A DNA stretch of 20,015 nucleotides. It comes from a virus. This document shows positions 1 through 6,800 of this stretch, one piece after another. How positions within the stretch are numbered: position 1 is the stretch's first letter; each line of letters starts with the position of its first letter. The notes below the pieces were generated by a model. It did not search any database, was not told where the DNA came from, and was given only the letters and a program-made list of their open reading frames with translations. Location: positions 1 to 20,015 of the IMG/VR virus record IMGVR_UViG_3300022858_000245, one strand, 5' to 3'. The translations under genes were made by a program, and so were the position numbers.

Positions 1-16
1 ATCATAGTATATTCTT

Positions 17-50
17 AGTATTATATTCTAAGTATTATATTCTAAGTATT
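17..50. repeat. 14-bp tandem repeat
   Basis: The unit AGTATTATATTCTA occurs at 17-30 and again at 31-44, followed by a partial third copy at 45-50. A degenerate copy may precede it at about 6-16. The function is unknown. It sits at the start of the AT-rich non-coding block. Confidence 0.75.
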
Positions 51-730
51 TAATACTATTATATATTATACTATAGTATATACTCTATTATATCATTATG
101 ATTGTCTATTATAAAGACTAAATACTATTATTAATAATATATACTATATACTGAGTACTGTGTACTGGGGGAGGGATTGTAATATACTGTATTTGTTAGA
201 CAAATATACTTAGTTACTAGATATACAATTATATCATTATAACCATACAATATCATTACACTATATCACAGTTATATACCAATAGTTTACATAATATGAG
301 TGCCAATGGTGGAGTATATGCACCAATAAGGGGTAATATTATTTATATACCATGATATAATATTAGTATGATTATTTATTATACTCAGTGTGATTAATAT
401 TACGATATCATAATGTTTATATATTTATTATTAGTTTATTTAATAGTATGTGTGTACTAATGGTATATGTATAAAGGATATATGTAGAGGGTGGGTACGT
501 GGGTTCGAATATGGGGATATAATGTATTAGGTAGTGGTACCACGGCTTATATATATAGAAAAATTAAAAAAATAGAGAAAAAATAATAAAAAATAATAAT
601 TCTGTACCTGAGTAGGGTATGTTATGGAGGATAAAATAGACATAAATACCTGTTATGCACCCAGATTTCTTTTCCATTGACACTATTTTAGTATATAGAA
701 GGCTGTATATACTATTATCATTTTATACTA

Positions 731-758
731 TCTTATCCTTTAAGACTCTTATCCTTTA
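731..758. repeat. 12-bp direct repeat TCTTATCCTTTA, 16-bp period
   Basis: TCTTATCCTTTA is present at 731-742 and 747-758. The core TTATCCTT recurs in inverted orientation as AAGGATAA at 810-817. The spacing, near one and a half helical turns, and the position 170-200 bases upstream of the promoter at 927-955 would suit operator sites. No binding protein can be named. Confidence 0.4.
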
Positions 759-926
759 CCTATCATATTCTTATTTTTAGTTAAAGTATTATCAGATGAT
801 TAGTAGAACAAGGATAATACTAACATGGGAAAAACTATTCTTAACTACTAATACTATCCTATCATAGGGAATCTTTATAGGGTATCTTATGTCAGCTAAA
901 CTTTTTGCCATATTACTGCTTTTAAC

Positions 927-955
927 TTGACAAAACATTTTTACCATGCTAGTAT
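927..955 (+). promoter_or_regulatory. Strong sigma70-type promoter with extended -10
   Basis: A perfect -35 hexamer TTGACA (927-932) is followed by a 17-bp spacer and TAGTAT (950-955), which matches TATAAT at four of six positions. TG at 947-948 forms an extended -10 (TGC before the hexamer). Transcription would start near 962, about 27 bases before the first gene, whose SD lies at about 974-985. No other good promoter was found until 14083, so this one may drive the small-gene block and the sugar cluster. Confidence 0.7.
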
Positions 956-988
956 AGGTATAGTGGTTAATGAGAAGGGAGAAGAGAC

Positions 989-1252
989 ATGGGAATTTGT
1001 GAAAGTGCATACGGTACAGTGGACCGTGGGGAGACAACCTGCGATTACAAAATGACTAGAACTGAGGATGTGGAGACAGCATGCTGTGGCAAGATAATCC
1101 TCGACACTACGAATTACTGTCCAATGTGTGTGGACAAGGATATGGAGATAATGCGACTCAAGGCTGCGATATGCTCACTGGAGGTAGAAATTGCCAACCT
1201 TAATAATCACATAAGGGTTATTAGCCCGGATGGATGGTCTGAATGCTATTAA
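989..1252 (+). CDS. Small Cys-rich protein with zinc-ribbon-like motif
   Basis: This 87-residue protein is not recognised. It has a CC pair at 32-33 and CPMC at 44-47, a plausible four-Cys metal site. Residues about 50-75 have a charged, Leu/Ile-rich pattern that could form a short coiled coil. The purine-rich SD (GAAGGGAGAAG) ends a few bases before the ATG. It is the first gene after the promoter at 927-955 and the first of a run of tiny genes. The gene call is good; the function is unknown. Confidence 0.65.
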   Translation: MGICESAYGTVDRGETTCDYKMTRTEDVETACCGKIILDTTNYCPMCVDKDMEIMRLKAAICSLEVEIANLNNHIRVISPDGWSECY

Positions 1253-1272
1253 CGGAGGAAGATGGGGGAATT

Positions 1273-1392
1273 ATGCTGGAGGCTGGGGTAGTAGTTAATG
1301 AGATACTATCCGAGATCAGAGTAATCGCTAAGAGACAGCAGGAGATGGTGGAGAATGAAAAGGATACGGAAACAAACAAGAATAGTGGGTAA
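1273..1392 (+). CDS. Very small hypothetical protein (39 aa)
   Basis: An ATG at 1273 is preceded by GGGGGA at about 1263-1268 and GGAGG at 1254-1258. It opens a frame of 39 codons that starts MLEAGVVVNEILSEIR and ends at TAA 1390-1392. The predicted peptide is amphipathic and helical. It overlaps the next gene by 38 bases in another frame, like other overlaps in this block. Nothing identifies a function, and a chance frame is possible. Confidence 0.4.
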   Translation: MLEAGVVVNEILSEIRVIAKRQQEMVENEKDTETNKNSG

Positions 1393-1633
1393 GTTTGGCG
1401 GGAAACGTATAAAAACTACTGCAAAGAAGTGGATGAAAATGACTGATGCTAGCCCAGAAACACCTATCTCCTTCAAGGAAGACGTTGAATCTACTAAGGA
1501 AATACTAAATGATAGGAATGAAACCCTTAGAAGTGTAAGGAGAAAACTGGAGAACAATGAGGAGCTGACCAAGGAAGAAAGATTTTACGTGGAGGAACTT
1601 AGTAAGATGGGGGAGGATGAGAATGGGGAATAG
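1355..1633 (+). CDS. Small hypothetical protein, basic N-terminus and acidic C-terminus
   Basis: This 92-residue protein is not recognised. The first 30 residues are rich in Lys and Arg (MKRIRKQTRIVGKFGGKRIK). The last 50 residues are Glu-rich and predicted helical. The strong purine SD GGAGATGGTGGAGA lies just before the ATG. Its 3' end overlaps the start of the next gene by 11 to 17 bases. The charge split would suit a nucleic-acid-binding adaptor, but this is only a guess. Confidence 0.55.
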   Translation: MKRIRKQTRIVGKFGGKRIKTTAKKWMKMTDASPETPISFKEDVESTKEILNDRNETLRSVRRKLENNEELTKEERFYVEELSKMGEDENGE

Positions 1634-1835
1634 CCATACAAATGATATGATTGATGTAGAGATATCAAGGATTATTATGATTGATGGTAGGATTATTGAT
1701 GCAAGCAGAGAGGGTGATTGCTCATTCCAGCTACAGATGCCACATAGATATTGGGCAATAAAAACATGTGATGGTAAGGAAGTATCAAGACATCAGGTGA
1801 GGAATATCGCATCAATATACTGGAGGTTAAAATAA
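1623..1835 (+). CDS. Small hypothetical protein (70 aa)
   Basis: The protein is not recognised. It is a compact, mixed alpha/beta-looking sequence with IIMIDGRIIDASREGDCSF in its first half. I chose the ATG at 1623 because GGGGAGG at 1610-1616 is then at proper spacing. The in-frame ATG at 1617 sits directly against that SD. It overlaps the previous gene by 11 bases, as expected for coupled translation. Confidence 0.55.
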   Translation: MGNSHTNDMIDVEISRIIMIDGRIIDASREGDCSFQLQMPHRYWAIKTCDGKEVSRHQVRNIASIYWRLK

Positions 1836-1847
1836 GGAGTGGAGATA

Positions 1848-1961
1848 TTGGGACTAATTTTATTAGGAATGTTTGTGCTGTATTTCGGTGCGGGTGTAAT
1901 CGTTTCGTTTGTGTTGTTGCCAATGGCACTGTTCATTAGTGCGATCAAGGAGGATAAGTAG
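1848..1961 (+). CDS. Tiny single-pass membrane protein (37 aa)
   Basis: This frame starts at TTG 1848, with GGAGTGGAG (1837-1845) as SD, and ends at TAG 1959-1961. The peptide is almost entirely hydrophobic (Leu, Val, Phe, Gly) from residue 2 to about 32 and ends in the charged tail IKEDK. This is one membrane span. An ATG at 1869 is an alternative, shorter start. Tiny membrane proteins in phages can be holins, spanins or superinfection factors, but nothing here decides. The gene lies in a run of overlapping small genes. Confidence 0.5.
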   Translation: MGLILLGMFVLYFGAGVIVSFVLLPMALFISAIKEDK

Positions 1962-1962
1962 C

Positions 1963-2103
1963 GTGGAGATAAAACCGACAACGATAATATACAGTGCCGC
2001 GGTTAAAGTGATAGAGGATCACGGGTATGTGGTCGTAAATAAAGACATGCTGGTCAAGAAGGCAGGTATAATAGTAGCTAAGGAGTTGGGGGTAGAATGC
2101 TAG
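1963..2103 (+). CDS. Small hypothetical protein (46 aa)
   Basis: A GTG start at 1963 has a perfect SD, AAGGAGG, at 1948-1954. The stop overlaps the next start by 7 bases. The peptide begins MEIKPTTIIYSAAVKVIED and is predicted alpha/beta without membrane segments. A longer in-frame start at 1909 lies inside the preceding membrane-protein gene and has no SD, so I reject it. The function is unknown. Confidence 0.5.
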   Translation: MEIKPTTIIYSAAVKVIEDHGYVVVNKDMLVKKAGIIVAKELGVEC

Positions 2104-2303
2104 ATTGGGCAGCTGGCATATTTGAATTATGTGGTGCGTGGAGCATAGGGAATAAGAAGAGATATAGCTTTATTCTGTTTGCGGTATGCAATGTATTGTG
2201 GATTATCTACTGCCTGACCAACGATACTACTTATGGATTACTGATAGTCGTAGTACCTATGTTTTTTATTAACATTAGAAACTTTATTAAATGGGGGAAG
2301 TAG
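2097..2303 (+). CDS. Small membrane protein, PnuC-like fragment or holin-like
   Basis: This 68-residue protein has two hydrophobic segments, at about 24-42 and 45-60. The pattern GAWSIGNKKR, then an aromatic span, then INIRNFIKW resembles the terminal repeat of PnuC-type nicotinamide riboside transporters and small phage proteins annotated as such. The resemblance is from memory and is weak. It could equally be a two-span holin. The ATG overlaps the previous stop (ATGCTAG) and the TAG abuts the neuB-like start directly, so it is probably co-translated with its neighbours. Confidence 0.6.
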   Translation: MLDWAAGIFELCGAWSIGNKKRYSFILFAVCNVLWIIYCLTNDTTYGLLIVVVPMFFINIRNFIKWGK

Positions 2304-3206
2304 ATGGTAAAAGTAATAGCAGAGCCAGCAAATTACTGGCAAGGGGATCACAAGTTACTACACCAGGCAGCATACGCAGCAGCAGCAGCAGGTTGCTCTA
2401 TGTTCAAGGTTCAGCTTTACGATACAGGTAATATGGGAAAGGAGTGGGCTGACAAGAGACTATTCTATAAACAATCTGAGCTTGAGGTTGGATCGCTTTC
2501 CGATATAGCTAAAACAGTTAAAACGCTAGGAATGGAACTCCTTATTACTATTAGCCAGATTCAATTATTGGATACAGCTTTGAGGTTTTCAAGTAACATT
2601 AAAATAGCATCTGGACAATTTGATAATGAGCTTGCATGTGAATTAATGAGGAGTAATAAAATAAAGAAGCTCGTAATTTCAACCGGAATGATGGAGACGG
2701 TAATACCGGATACCCCTGATAGATGTGGAACCCTTGAACATATACGTGACTTTGCACTTAATAGTCACATACCTGAAATTGTGGTTATGCATTGCGTCTC
2801 TCTTTACCCACCGTCTGAATCAGAAATGAACATGGATAGAATTGATAGACTTCGGGAATTTTTTGAGGACATACCAAATGTTGAGATAGGATATTCGGAT
2901 CATGCAGCAGATAATCTTCCTGGATTAATAGCAGTTGCCAAGGGTGTGAAGTATGTAGAGATACACATGGCTATTAGGGGTATGTTTGGTCCGACATCTG
3001 AGATAGCGAGTACCGGTGAAGAGCTATCTACTGAGATTCTGAATTTCAAGAAGATTGAAACAATGCTTGGGAACGGCCAACTAAAGATGCAGGACAGGGA
3101 ATTGCCAATGAAGGAGAGGTACTCGACCAGGTGGAAGAATAGATTGATTATTATTAAAGGGAGTGTTCTTCCTAGTGGAACAGTGGTGCCCTTTGAAAGA
3201 AAATAA
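2304..3206 (+). CDS. neuB: NeuB-like nonulosonic acid (sialic acid) synthase
   Basis: This is a PEP-dependent synthase of the NeuB family, which condenses phosphoenolpyruvate with N-acetylmannosamine or a related hexose to give a nine-carbon sialic-type acid. Visible TIM-barrel motifs are AEPANYWQGD (6-15, family AEIGxNHxGD), FKVQ (34-37), KIASGQFDN (100-108), STGMM (126-130), MHCVSLYPP (162-170) and GYSDH (196-200). H200 and H221 (VEIH) match the two metal-ligand histidines. The usual NH in the first motif is NY here. At 300 residues it is about 40-50 shorter than typical NeuB; the C-terminal SAF (antifreeze-like) domain seems cut after its first strands. The start ATG follows the upstream TAG directly, with GGGGGA as SD. 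NeuC-like and NeuA-like genes follow downstream. Confidence 0.9.
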   Translation: MVKVIAEPANYWQGDHKLLHQAAYAAAAAGCSMFKVQLYDTGNMGKEWADKRLFYKQSELEVGSLSDIAKTVKTLGMELLITISQIQLLDTALRFSSNIKIASGQFDNELACELMRSNKIKKLVISTGMMETVIPDTPDRCGTLEHIRDFALNSHIPEIVVMHCVSLYPPSESEMNMDRIDRLREFFEDIPNVEIGYSDHAADNLPGLIAVAKGVKYVEIHMAIRGMFGPTSEIASTGEELSTEILNFKKIETMLGNGQLKMQDRELPMKERYSTRWKNRLIIIKGSVLPSGTVVPFERK

Positions 3207-3227
3207 CACATGGAATGGGGGAAATAT

Positions 3228-3998
3228 ATGAAACATAAGACAAAGGTAGCAATAGTCATACCAGATACACATGCACCTCTACAAGATACTAAGGCGGTCA
3301 ATATAGTGTGCAAGGCAATAGAGCTAGTGAAGCCAGACACTGTCATACATCTTGGTGATGTCGGTGAGTGGAATTCTGTATCCTACTGGAAGTACAAAAA
3401 GAAAAAGAGACCACCGCTAGAATTCATCATAAATGATCTGGAGAAGGATGTTAAGGCAACAAATAAACTTCTAGACAAATTTGACGAATCATGCAAGAAG
3501 GCTGGGGTGAAGAAAAAGCATCTATTACTTGGGAATCATGATGAGTGGTTAAATAATTTCATAGATGAGCATCCATACCTGGAGGATAAATATTCACCAC
3601 AGGCATGCATGAGGTTGGAGGAGAGAGGCTATGATTGGTTGCCATATGATGATTTTCTAAAGATAGGATATCTACACTTTCATCATGGTGGTCATTATAC
3701 TGGCCTATATCATGCAAGACACACGGTTGTGCAGCTTGGTGTCAATGTTATGTATGGGCACTTCCACGATGTGGCGAGGGAGAGTGTTGGTAACTTTGAT
3801 GGTGTCCATGCAGCATTCTGTATAGGGTGTCTAAAAAAATGTCAGGCATCATCGAATAAATGGCTCAAAGGGAGAAAGGTAAATTGGTCACTTGCATTTG
3901 CGATAGTACACTGGAATCCAGATGGTACATTTGTGGTTAATGTAGTTGATATAACAGATGGGAGGACATTCGTTTATGGAAAACCAATCAGAGGGTAG
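3228..3998 (+). CDS. Calcineurin-like metallophosphoesterase
   Basis: The 256-residue protein carries the metallophosphatase signature in order: DTH (13-15), GD (43-44), GNHDE (102-106), HHGG (152-155) and GHFH (177-180). These residues bind a dinuclear metal centre and hydrolyse phosphomonoesters or diesters. I chose the ATG at 3228 because GGGGGA (3217-3222) is well placed; an ATG at 3210 lacks an SD. The substrate is unknown. Its place between neuB-like and neuC-like genes allows a role as a sugar phosphatase, but phage phosphoesterases of this type also act on proteins or nucleic acids. Confidence 0.85.
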   Translation: MKHKTKVAIVIPDTHAPLQDTKAVNIVCKAIELVKPDTVIHLGDVGEWNSVSYWKYKKKKRPPLEFIINDLEKDVKATNKLLDKFDESCKKAGVKKKHLLLGNHDEWLNNFIDEHPYLEDKYSPQACMRLEERGYDWLPYDDFLKIGYLHFHHGGHYTGLYHARHTVVQLGVNVMYGHFHDVARESVGNFDGVHAAFCIGCLKKCQASSNKWLKGRKVNWSLAFAIVHWNPDGTFVVNVVDITDGRTFVYGKPIRG

Positions 3999-4623
3999 GA
4001 AGGTAGTAGTGGTGAGGTCTCCAAGACAAGCCTGGAAGATTACAAGGATGTTCGATTTCGTAGGATTCAACGTAGGGGACTTAATATTTACCAATCATCG
4101 TACCAGTATATTTGCTAGGCTTATAAGGTTTGCCGGGATACTTAGCGGGGTAATTCCAGTATGTAATCACGTAGAGATGTATACTGGTGCTGGTAAGGCA
4201 TTTTCAGCCGACAGGGTTATGACATATCATAATATTGATAGATACTTCAGGGGGGGGCACGACATATATTTCTATCGTGATTTAACTATCTCAGCAGATG
4301 AAAAGAACGCCCTAGTTGCTGAGACGAGAAACTGGGTCGGTCTACCATATGATATCCTAGGGATAGTATGGCAAGTGCTAGACACTATAACCGGGAAGAA
4401 CTTTTCTGAGAAGTATAATCATGGGATACTAGCATATTGCTCAGAGTTGGTCCAGAGGATATATAAAAATGGCACTGGCAGGTCTATATCGGATGAGAAG
4501 GTCGGTGCTGCAACGCCAAGCGACATAAGATTGTATGTTGATAAGTTACCTAATTGGGAATGTGTTTTTAAAATGGTTAAAATTGGTAAGAACTGGACTG
4601 TGTCCACTAGTAGGAGGCTCTAA
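3976..4623 (+). CDS. YiiX-like NlpC/P60 cysteine hydrolase
   Basis: This 215-residue protein looks like a circularly permuted papain-fold NlpC/P60 enzyme of the YiiX/YebB type. It has the start-of-domain motif GDLIFT (34-39), a catalytic-type His in NHVEMY (H65) and a late catalytic-type Cys in YCSELV (C155), the order expected for the permuted group. Such enzymes cleave peptide or amide bonds, some in cell walls or lipids. No signal peptide or membrane span is seen. The start at 3976 has GGGAGG (3960-3965) upstream; an ATG at 3958 without an SD is the alternative. A run of eight G (4250-4257) lies inside the frame. It might be a lysis enzyme, but its place within the sugar cluster is unusual. 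Confidence 0.7.
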   Translation: MENQSEGRKVVVVRSPRQAWKITRMFDFVGFNVGDLIFTNHRTSIFARLIRFAGILSGVIPVCNHVEMYTGAGKAFSADRVMTYHNIDRYFRGGHDIYFYRDLTISADEKNALVAETRNWVGLPYDILGIVWQVLDTITGKNFSEKYNHGILAYCSELVQRIYKNGTGRSISDEKVGAATPSDIRLYVDKLPNWECVFKMVKIGKNWTVSTSRRL

Positions 4624-4928
4624 TGAAATATGTCTATGTTGAGTTCTACGATTTAGTTTATGCATCGGCATGGGACGAGGAGGCTCTGGAGATTGAGGAT
4701 ACCATTCATATTGGGATTGGGATTCTATTGGAGGATAAGCCTACGCATATAACAATTGCAATGGCTATTGGAAATAACCCGAAGCAACCATTCTCTAGAT
4801 TATTGATACCACGACAAATGATTATAAAATCAGTGGAGTTTGATAGTAATATGTTTACCGATAGATTAATGATAGATGGATACGGGAGGATAGATTGTGA
4901 AGAAGAAACTAGCCATAGCTATCACTAA
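4623..4928 (+). CDS. Hypothetical protein (101 aa)
   Basis: Not recognised. It is a predicted beta-rich, acidic small protein without a signal peptide or cysteine motif. The start overlaps the previous stop in TAATG, with a perfect AGGAGG at 4612-4617. Its 3' end overlaps the neuC-like gene by 32 bases. This tight coupling to neuC may mean a shared role, but nothing in the sequence shows one. Confidence 0.65.
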   Translation: MKYVYVEFYDLVYASAWDEEALEIEDTIHIGIGILLEDKPTHITIAMAIGNNPKQPFSRLLIPRQMIIKSVEFDSNMFTDRLMIDGYGRIDCEEETSHSYH

Positions 4929-6027
4929 TAGAAGTAGCTATAATCGCGTCAAGACAATTATACGGAACCTGCCAGCTGGAATAGTACCGTGTTTAATACT
5001 TGGCTCAAGTGTGTTTCTCTATAAATATGGTAACGTTATCGACGATATCAAGAATGACTTTCCGGATATTGAGCGTTTCAGAATAAACATGGCTGTTGAA
5101 GGTGACACAGTTGGAAAGATGCCTAAGACAGTTGGGGTGGGGGTCATAGAGATAGCGACCCTACTCGAGTTACTGAGGCCAGATGCAGTAATAACAATAG
5201 CTGATAGGTTTGAAACTATGGCTACGGCAATAGCAGCATCATATATGAATATACCACTAATACATATTCAGGGTGGTGAAACATCTGGTACAATAGATGA
5301 CAAGGTTAGGGATGCCATCACTCAATTATCGGATTACCACTTTCCAGCCACAGCAACTGCCGCAATCAATGTAACGGCAATGAATAAACATGCATTACTT
5401 AGGGTAAATACATTTAACTATGGATGTCCGTCAATGGATTTACTATTTAGGGCTGGTATATGGCTACCGTCGGAACTTGATTGCATAGTCAATAAACGTG
5501 GAACCGGACAGAGACTGGACTTCAACGAGAAGTTTATCATAGTCATGTTACACCCCGACACAGTTAAGCCAATAACTTCAAGTCAGATGGATGTCTTTAT
5601 AGACATACTATCCACTGTTGATATACAGAAGGTGATATTTTGGAATAACATTGACCCTGGTGGTGAACAAATAGCTAAGGCATATAGGGAGTCTAAGCTA
5701 GGTAGTGCTGGATGTCCAACTAGATTCATTCGGCATATAGACCCAGGGGATTTTGGAACCCTATTATCAGAAACATCCTGCATCATAGGTAACTCATCTA
5801 CAGGTATTCGTGAGGCAACATACATGGGTACACCATCACTAAGTGTAGGCAGTAGGCAAGATGGCAGGGTTGGTGGGGAAAACATTACTAGGTGTGGGTT
5901 CGATCATTATGATCTACTGTTTTTCCTAAATCAACAACTGAAATCAAAGTATGAACAGAGTAACCTTTTTGGTGTTGGGAATGCGGGTAAACTAATAGCT
6001 TCAAAAATATGGGAGATACTAAAATGA
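4897..6027 (+). CDS. neuC: NeuC-like UDP-GlcNAc 2-epimerase (hydrolysing)
   Basis: This enzyme should convert UDP-GlcNAc (or a related UDP-sugar) to free ManNAc-type sugar and UDP, the step before NeuB. The 376-residue length is typical. Seen motifs are ADRFE (102-106), HIQGGETSGTIDD (123-135), a GNSSTGIRE nucleotide-binding segment (298-306) and GSRQDGR (318-324). The usual RHAITK stretch reads RDAITQ (138-143), a mild departure from what I recall for the family. The start is GTG 4897, with GGGAGGA (4884-4890) as SD; the frame opens inside the previous gene. The stop overlaps the following small gene in ATGA. The related WecB (non-hydrolysing) is an alternative, but the GGE...IDD region favours the NeuC/LegG group. 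Confidence 0.88.
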   Translation: MKKKLAIAITNRSSYNRVKTIIRNLPAGIVPCLILGSSVFLYKYGNVIDDIKNDFPDIERFRINMAVEGDTVGKMPKTVGVGVIEIATLLELLRPDAVITIADRFETMATAIAASYMNIPLIHIQGGETSGTIDDKVRDAITQLSDYHFPATATAAINVTAMNKHALLRVNTFNYGCPSMDLLFRAGIWLPSELDCIVNKRGTGQRLDFNEKFIIVMLHPDTVKPITSSQMDVFIDILSTVDIQKVIFWNNIDPGGEQIAKAYRESKLGSAGCPTRFIRHIDPGDFGTLLSETSCIIGNSSTGIREATYMGTPSLSVGSRQDGRVGGENITRCGFDHYDLLFFLNQQLKSKYEQSNLFGVGNAGKLIASKIWEILK

Positions 6028-6167
6028 GCCAAGGAAGAAAACCAATTCACGTATGTGATCCAGCTTCAGCTGAACAGATTAGAAGAGCTCTGTTAATACC
6101 TAGTGGATACATGAAAAGGGCGGAAAAGCTATTGAAGAAAACAGGGGGAAAGATAAATGACAAGTAG
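6024..6167 (+). CDS. Very small hypothetical protein (47 aa)
   Basis: An ATG at 6024 overlaps the neuC-like stop (ATGA) and has GGGAG at 6011-6015 as SD. The frame runs to TAG 6165-6167 and overlaps the methyltransferase start at 6157 by 11 bases. The peptide starts MSQGRKPIHVCDPASAEQIR and is basic and helical in its second half. It fills an otherwise empty gap with proper coupling on both sides, which supports it as real. The function is unknown. Confidence 0.55.
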   Translation: MSQGRKPIHVCDPASAEQIRRALLIPSGYMKRAEKLLKKTGGKINDK

Positions 6168-6798
6168 GGGGGAATGGAATAAGTTTTGGAAGAATAACAG
6201 TGTAAAAGTATTAAATATAAATCCATTTGTATTCAACCTAAACTACATAATTGAATGTCTCAATAAGCACTATGGGGCAATGGAAGACAATATGGAGTTT
6301 CACGATCTTGTTAGCCTTGAAGTTGGGTGTGGTAGGGGCATACTCAGTGATCTACTCGACGCATGCTTTGTGGAGACACACAAGATTGATAAGTACTATA
6401 CTGCGTGGAATAATAAGGGGTTTCAGAAAGCAGATGTATTTGATATGCCATTTTCAAAATCGAGATTTGACCTGGCATTCTCCTATGGACTGTTAGAACA
6501 TTACGATTTTGACGATCAGCTTGCAATAATGCGAAAGATGCTATACGTAACTAAGCCAGGTGGTATAAATATCCACTACGTAGTTCCAAGGAAGCTAACA
6601 AACATAATGGAGAGTACGAGTGTTAGGCGTAATTCATGTAAGGGTCTGAGAAGATCATTTGAAAATCAGTGGGTTTTCCCAGTGCTGCCACTATTTGATT
6701 GGAAGACAAATAAGTGGTTAGGTAAGGGGTTTTTTATTGTACTTGAGCGTGGCAAGGAGTTTAGCTATTATAACGGATGTTTTGACAACGTGAGGTAG
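6157..6798 (+). CDS. Class I SAM-dependent methyltransferase
   Basis: The 213-residue protein has methyltransferase motif I LEVGCGRGI (54-62), an acidic post-II position ID (77-78), ADVFDMPF (92-99), the FDLAFSYGLLEHY stretch (104-116) and TKPGGI (132-137). It belongs with the Methyltransf_11/25 type, which methylate small molecules and sugars. It lies between neuC-like and neuA-like genes, so the substrate may be the nonulosonic acid or its precursor; this is inferred from context only. The SD is AGGGGGA at about 6143-6149. The C-terminal 60 residues are less typical and may form a substrate-binding lid. Confidence 0.85.
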   Translation: MTSRGEWNKFWKNNSVKVLNINPFVFNLNYIIECLNKHYGAMEDNMEFHDLVSLEVGCGRGILSDLLDACFVETHKIDKYYTAWNNKGFQKADVFDMPFSKSRFDLAFSYGLLEHYDFDDQLAIMRKMLYVTKPGGINIHYVVPRKLTNIMESTSVRRNSCKGLRRSFENQWVFPVLPLFDWKTNKWLGKGFFIVLERGKEFSYYNGCFDNVR

Positions 6799-6800
6799 AT

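Larger units (their letters stand above)
1..926. other. AT-rich non-coding region
   Basis: I see no convincing gene here. Open frames are short and lack ribosome binding sites. The base composition is far more AT-rich than the genes, dominated by TA-type microrepeats (ATATACTAT, AGTATTAT) and an A-rich tract at about 558-600. It also holds a short tandem repeat (17-50), a perfect 10-bp palindrome GTGGTACCAC (534-543), an 11-bp palindrome CCTATCATAGG (858-868) and a 12-bp direct repeat (731-758). Such a region could hold a replication origin, a transcription control region or a genome end, but nothing decides between these. Confidence 0.6.

Noticed and set aside
502-510. GGTTCGAAT, resembling a tRNA T-loop
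   Set aside because: The flanking bases do not form a T-stem on either strand, and no acceptor or anticodon arm is seen.
677-682. Second TTGACA in the upstream region
   Set aside because: No acceptable -10 hexamer lies 16-18 bp downstream; the nearest TATA-like sequences are at 9 and 25 bp.
792-1037. Minus-strand 81-codon frame in the upstream region
   Set aside because: It runs against the clear promoter at 927-955 and into the first gene, has no SD, and reads like translated AT-rich non-coding DNA.
2900-3346. Minus-strand 148-codon frame opposite neuB
   Set aside because: It lies antisense to two well-supported genes and has no recognisable motif; it is a shadow frame.
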